From Clostridiales bacterium (lineage in GTDB: Bacteria; Bacillota; Clostridia; Lachnospirales; Lachnospiraceae), in the NCBI GenBank assembly GCA_021199255.1, contig JAJQIK010000045.1, positions 1-64,000 of the forward strand: a stretch of DNA of 64,000 bases, given 5' to 3'. This document shows, one piece after another, positions 58,156 to 64,000 of this stretch. Position 1 is the stretch's first letter; the number at the start of each line of letters is the position of its first letter. The position numbers were made by a program, and so were the translations under genes. Below the pieces are notes generated by a model. The model ran no database searches. It was given only the letters and a program-made list of their open reading frames with translations, and had not been told where the DNA came from.

Positions 58156-59514
58156 ATGGATTCTATCAAAGAAAACTGGAATTTAATCAAAGAAACGCTG
58201 CGGAAGGAATATGAGCTTTCCGATATTTCCTATTCCACATGGATAGAACCATTGGGATTTTATCAGGTCAAGGATAATGTCGTAACTATTTTAATCCCTT
58301 CCGACCAGGCTCATGCCCTTAATTATATTTCTTCTAAATATAAAAGCTTCTTCCAGGTTACCATTTCCGAAATGATGAACCATACCTATGATATTACTTT
58401 CATTTTGGAAAAAGACGTTAATCAAGCTACATCTGAGCATACGGCGTCTTCTAATCCTGCTTATACTATGAAGTATGAAAACGCCAACCTGAATCCTAAA
58501 TATAAATTCGATACTTTTGTAGTAGGAAGTAATAATAAGCTGGCACATTCCGCTTCTCTGGCGGTAGCGGAATCTCCCGGACAGGTATATAATCCTCTCT
58601 ATATATATGGAGGAGCCGGCCTTGGCAAAACCCACCTGATGCATTCCATCGGGCATTTTATTCTGGAACAAAATTCCGATATGAAGGTGCTATACGTTAC
58701 CTCCGAAAATTTTACCAACGAAGTAATCGACTGTATCAGGAGCGGAGACGCTATCAAAATGAACAAATTCAGAGAGAAATACAGAACGGTGGACGTGCTT
58801 CTGATCGACGACGTACAATTTATCATCGGCAAGGAAAGCACCCAGGAAGAGTTTTTCCATACCTTCAATACCCTTCATTCCGCGGGAAAACAGATTATTC
58901 TTTCTTCCGATAAACCGCCGAAAGATATGGAAACTCTGGAGGAAAGATTCCGTTCCCGGTTCGAATGGGGACTGATTGCAGATATACAGCCGCCTGATTA
59001 TGAAACCAGAATGGCAATTCTTAAGAAAAATGCGGAAATCTACCAGAAAGAGATCGACGACGAAGTATTAAAATATATTGCCGAAAATATTAAATCTAAT
59101 ATCAGGGAATTAGAGGGAGCTTTTAATAAAATCATAGCCTTCTCTAAATTAAATAAGGTAGACATTACTCTTTCCTACGCGGAAGAAGCCCTTAAGGACG
59201 TCATTTATCCGGACAAGCCCAAGGAAATCACTCCTTCTCTTATTATAGATGTGGTGGCGGAACACTTTGGCGTTAAAGCCGAGGATATTACCTCCAAAAA
59301 GAGAAACTCGGAATTTGTGCTGCCAAGACAGGTCGTTATGTTTTTATGCAGAGAGCTTACCGCAACCTCTCTTGCCAATATAGGCAGACTTCTTGGTAAG
59401 AAAGACCATACTACCGTTATCCACGGTATTAATAAAATAACGGAAGAAATGGCTTCCAATGAAGAACTCAGGAATAAGATAGAAATTATTAAAAAGAAAA
59501 TCAATCCTGCCTGA
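58156..59514 (+). CDS. dnaA: Chromosomal replication initiator protein DnaA
   Basis: This 452-residue initiator has domain I about 1-85 (ENWNLIKETLRKEYELSDISYSTWIEPL), a linker 85-115, and a AAA+ domain III with Walker A YGGAGLGKTHLMHSIG, Walker B VDVLLIDDVQFI and sensor residues (SDKPPKDMETLEERFRSRFEWG). Domain IV binds DNA: VMFLCRELTATSLANIGRLLGKKDHTTVIHG. It unwinds oriC and controls its own gene. Confidence 0.99.
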   Translation: MDSIKENWNLIKETLRKEYELSDISYSTWIEPLGFYQVKDNVVTILIPSDQAHALNYISSKYKSFFQVTISEMMNHTYDITFILEKDVNQATSEHTASSNPAYTMKYENANLNPKYKFDTFVVGSNNKLAHSASLAVAESPGQVYNPLYIYGGAGLGKTHLMHSIGHFILEQNSDMKVLYVTSENFTNEVIDCIRSGDAIKMNKFREKYRTVDVLLIDDVQFIIGKESTQEEFFHTFNTLHSAGKQIILSSDKPPKDMETLEERFRSRFEWGLIADIQPPDYETRMAILKKNAEIYQKEIDDEVLKYIAENIKSNIRELEGAFNKIIAFSKLNKVDITLSYAEEALKDVIYPDKPKEITPSLIIDVVAEHFGVKAEDITSKKRNSEFVLPRQVVMFLCRELTATSLANIGRLLGKKDHTTVIHGINKITEEMASNEELRNKIEIIKKKINPA

Positions 59515-59719
59515 TGTTGATAAATCAAAAGTTATTATGAAGTTATCCTGAGTTTTTCACATGTTAAACGTTTTCTTTTTTATTGAAAAATAGTATAATA
59601 AATAGGGTTATACACATATCAACACCTATTATTATGATGATTACTAAATTATTATTAAATAAATAACTGATATGGCTGCCCAACATGGTTCATTATGGAA
59701 GAAAGGAATTTATACACAT
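59515..59719. other. oriC second part: dnaA-dnaN intergenic DnaA boxes and AT-rich DNA
   Basis: Perfect TTATACACA boxes lie at 59608-59616 and at 59710-59718; the second ends one base before the dnaN ATG. TGTTGATAA at 59516 has one mismatch. Between the boxes lies an AT-rich run (59635-59670: ATTACTAAATTATTATTAAA) that could be the unwinding region. Bipartite origins of Bacillus type have the unwinding element on this side. Confidence 0.7.
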
Positions 59720-60829
59720 ATGAAAATTGTATGTACAAAATCAAATCTCTTAAATGGCGTACAGATTGTATCCAAGGCTGTTCCGAATAAAACGACAATG
59801 TCTATTTTAGAGTGTATTCTTGTAGATACCAGAAATGGCGAGATTAAACTGACCGCCAACGACATGGAGCTGGGAATCGAGACAAAGATCGACGGAGAGA
59901 TTATCAGCAAGGGAATGATTGCCCTGGACGCCAAAATTTTTCTCGAAATTGTGAGGAAGCTTCCCGATAATGATATTACCATAGAGACGGACGATACCTG
60001 TAAGACGACGATTACCTGTGAAAAAGCCAAGTTTAATATTATCGGTAAGTCGGGAGAGGATTTTTCCTATCTTCCTGATATTGAAAAAAATGAGTCCGTT
60101 GTAGTTTCACAGTTTACGTTAAAGGAAGTGATCAGGCAGACTATTTTTTCGATTGCCGATAATGATAATAATAAGCTGATGACAGGAGAACTGTTTGATA
60201 TTAACGACGATACCTTAAAGCTGGTATCTCTGGACGGCCATAGGATATCAATCAGAAAGATTTCCCTGAAGGATCGTTACGAAAATATCAAAGTAGTGGT
60301 TCCCGGCAAAACGCTTAGCGAGGTAAGTAAAATTCTTCCGGGGGATATGGATAAGGACGTCAATATTTTCTTTACGGATAAACATATTTTGTTTGAGTTT
60401 GACAATACGGTTGTCGTTTCCAGATTAATCGAAGGGGAGTATTTTAAAATCGATCAAATGCTTTCCAGCGATTATGAGACGAAAGTTAAAATTAATAAAA
60501 AAGAGCTGTTAAATTGTATTGACAGGGCGACGCTTCTGGTAAAGGAAGGAGATAAAAAGCCTGTTATTATCAATATCACGGACGCTTCCATGGAGCTTAA
60601 AATGAATTCTACGGTTGGAAGTATGGACGAGGAAATCGATATTGATAAAGAGGGCAAGGATCTGATGATCGGATTTAATCCTAAATTTTTAATTGACGCT
60701 CTTCGCGTAATCGATGACGAAGAGGTGGATTTGTATATGGTGAATCCGAAGGCTCCCTGTTTTATCAGAAACGCGGAAGAAAGTTATATTTATCTTATTT
60801 TACCGGTTAATTTTACGACGGTGAATTAA
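59720..60829 (+). CDS. dnaN: DNA polymerase III beta subunit (sliding clamp)
   Basis: This 369-residue, ring-forming clamp holds polymerase on DNA. Family blocks: MKIVCTKSNLLNGVQIVSKAVPNKTTMSILE, LTANDMELGIETKI, YLPDI, SLDGHRISIRK, and a C-terminal ending YLILPVNF (usual YLILPVR). The start at 59720 has AAAGGA 13 bases upstream and a DnaA box just before the ATG; a start 16 codons earlier is less likely. The gap behind it holds repeat copy B. Confidence 0.98.
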   Translation: MKIVCTKSNLLNGVQIVSKAVPNKTTMSILECILVDTRNGEIKLTANDMELGIETKIDGEIISKGMIALDAKIFLEIVRKLPDNDITIETDDTCKTTITCEKAKFNIIGKSGEDFSYLPDIEKNESVVVSQFTLKEVIRQTIFSIADNDNNKLMTGELFDINDDTLKLVSLDGHRISIRKISLKDRYENIKVVVPGKTLSEVSKILPGDMDKDVNIFFTDKHILFEFDNTVVVSRLIEGEYFKIDQMLSSDYETKVKINKKELLNCIDRATLLVKEGDKKPVIINITDASMELKMNSTVGSMDEEIDIDKEGKDLMIGFNPKFLIDALRVIDDEEVDLYMVNPKAPCFIRNAEESYIYLILPVNFTTVN

Positions 60830-60857
60830 AAGATTCTATAACGCTATTAATGATATT

Positions 60858-61027
60858 TAGTGTTAAAAATCACATTGATATGCTGATTTTTAACAATCCT
60901 CTGGAAGAGGATTTGGCTATTTGTTGCTTTCGCTCAGAAACAAATAGCCCTGATGGCAGACGAGAAACCGCCTGCGCGGATTTCTCGCCGCCGCTTCGTA
61001 ACAAGTTGCTCAGAAATGGTGATTAAA
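60858..61027 (+). repeat. Multi-hairpin intergenic repeat, copy B (behind dnaN)
   Basis: This ~170-base element is nearly identical to the minus strand of 32107-32268. Hairpins in order: TTAAAAATCA/TGATTTTTAA; AATCCTCT-gga-AGAGGATT; GGCTATTTG/CAAATAGCC; GAGAAACCGC/GCGGATTTCTC; and a TAAC/GTTGC-containing end with GCTCAGAAATGG. It starts 28 bases past the dnaN stop and ends 32 bases before the S4-protein ATG, so it lies in dnaN sense. The third hairpin's loop (TTGCTTTCGCTCAGAAA) is inverted relative to copy A. It fills the whole 230-base gap. Confidence 0.92.
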
Positions 61028-61059
61028 ATGTGAAAAATAAGGAATAAGATTGGAATATT

Positions 61060-61268
61060 ATGGAAATCATAACAATACGGGACGAATTTATCAAGCTTGG
61101 CCAGGCAATAAAATTAGCGGGACTTGTTGAATCGGGCGTGGACGCGAAGATCAGGATTCAGGAAGGTTTCGTGAAGGTGAACGGCGAAGTGGAATTGCAG
61201 CGCGGTAAAAAGATTTATCCGGGTGATGTAATAGAATTTGACGGACAACAGGTTAAGGTAGAAAACTG

Positions 61269-61269
<1 letters not shown>
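61060..61269 (+). CDS. yaaA: S4-domain RNA-binding protein (YaaA/RlbA family)
   Basis: This 69-residue protein is a single S4 fold: FIKLGQAIKLAGLVESG and GFVKVNGEVELQRGKKIYPGDVIEF. In Bacillus the yaaA gene lies between dnaN and recF, as here. It probably binds ribosomal RNA and is linked to 50S assembly in some reports. Its stop overlaps the recF ATG by one base (TGATG). Confidence 0.94.

Positions 61270-64000
<2,731 letters not shown>

Overview
The window is a chromosomal replication-origin region of a low-to-mid GC, flagellated, Gram-positive anaerobe. It is most likely a member of the Lachnospiraceae (Clostridia). This rests on the classic order rpmH-rnpA-yidD-yidC-jag-mnmE-mnmG-rsmG to the left of the origin and dnaA-dnaN-S4 protein-recF-gyrB to its right, on parA/parB with perfect parS sites, and on families that I know mainly from Lachnospiraceae (DUF3881, DUF5702, DUF6240 and DUF6382-FHA type proteins). 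Family names come from recognising sequence patterns; no search was run. Genes left of the origin are nearly all on the minus strand and those right of it on the plus strand, so transcription follows replication away from oriC (about 57.9-59.7 kb).

Left edge to 15.5 kb: an rRNA-operon leader leaving the window, tRNA-Ser, then a long minus-strand run. From 15.35 kb it encodes a complete Tad/Flp-type pilus machine: two prepilin peptidases, a CpaE-like protein, the TadA ATPase, TadB, an enlarged TadC, the Flp pilin, a DUF5702 protein and two TadE-like pseudopilins. It continues into an FHA protein, a rhomboid protease, a flavodoxin-SCP2 fusion, a HIT protein, two-subunit fumarase and PlsC. A strong promoter and a multi-hairpin leader precede the pilus genes, whose first cistron probably starts at an ATT codon.

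15.5-42 kb: bofA, a DUF2508 gene, a small flagellar group (DUF6240 protein, flagellin, FliS) behind a SigD-like promoter, a TPR/degenerate-AAA protein with glgB, ksgA-tatD diverging from tRNA-Lys, a UlaG-like hydrolase, an MFS transporter, a metal exporter, ComFB, CarD, a CheC-like protein, an ABC exporter, and genes of S-adenosylhomocysteine metabolism (ahcY, mtaD) with an EAL/HDOD protein. After a 2-hydroxyacid dehydrogenase and rarA lies a roughly 600-base scar of an integrative element. It holds a tRNA-Arg 3' duplicate, a Fic-family 5' stub, an operator array and an integrase 3' stub, and it ends at the intact tRNA-Arg.

42-64 kb: DUF3881, serS, an HD-GYP protein, DUF4446, parB-parA, parS sites, a soluble two-component pair, an alpha/beta hydrolase, then the conserved origin genes. 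gyrB runs off the right edge.

The most unusual items are: (1) a roughly 165-base multi-hairpin repeat in two copies, each just behind a gene and in that gene's sense, whose central hairpin is inverted between copies; (2) the tRNA-Arg integration scar; (3) the modified Tad locus (Ig-like insert in TadC, duplicated Cys/His modules on a TadE protein, P-loop-less CpaE, AUU start, structured leader).
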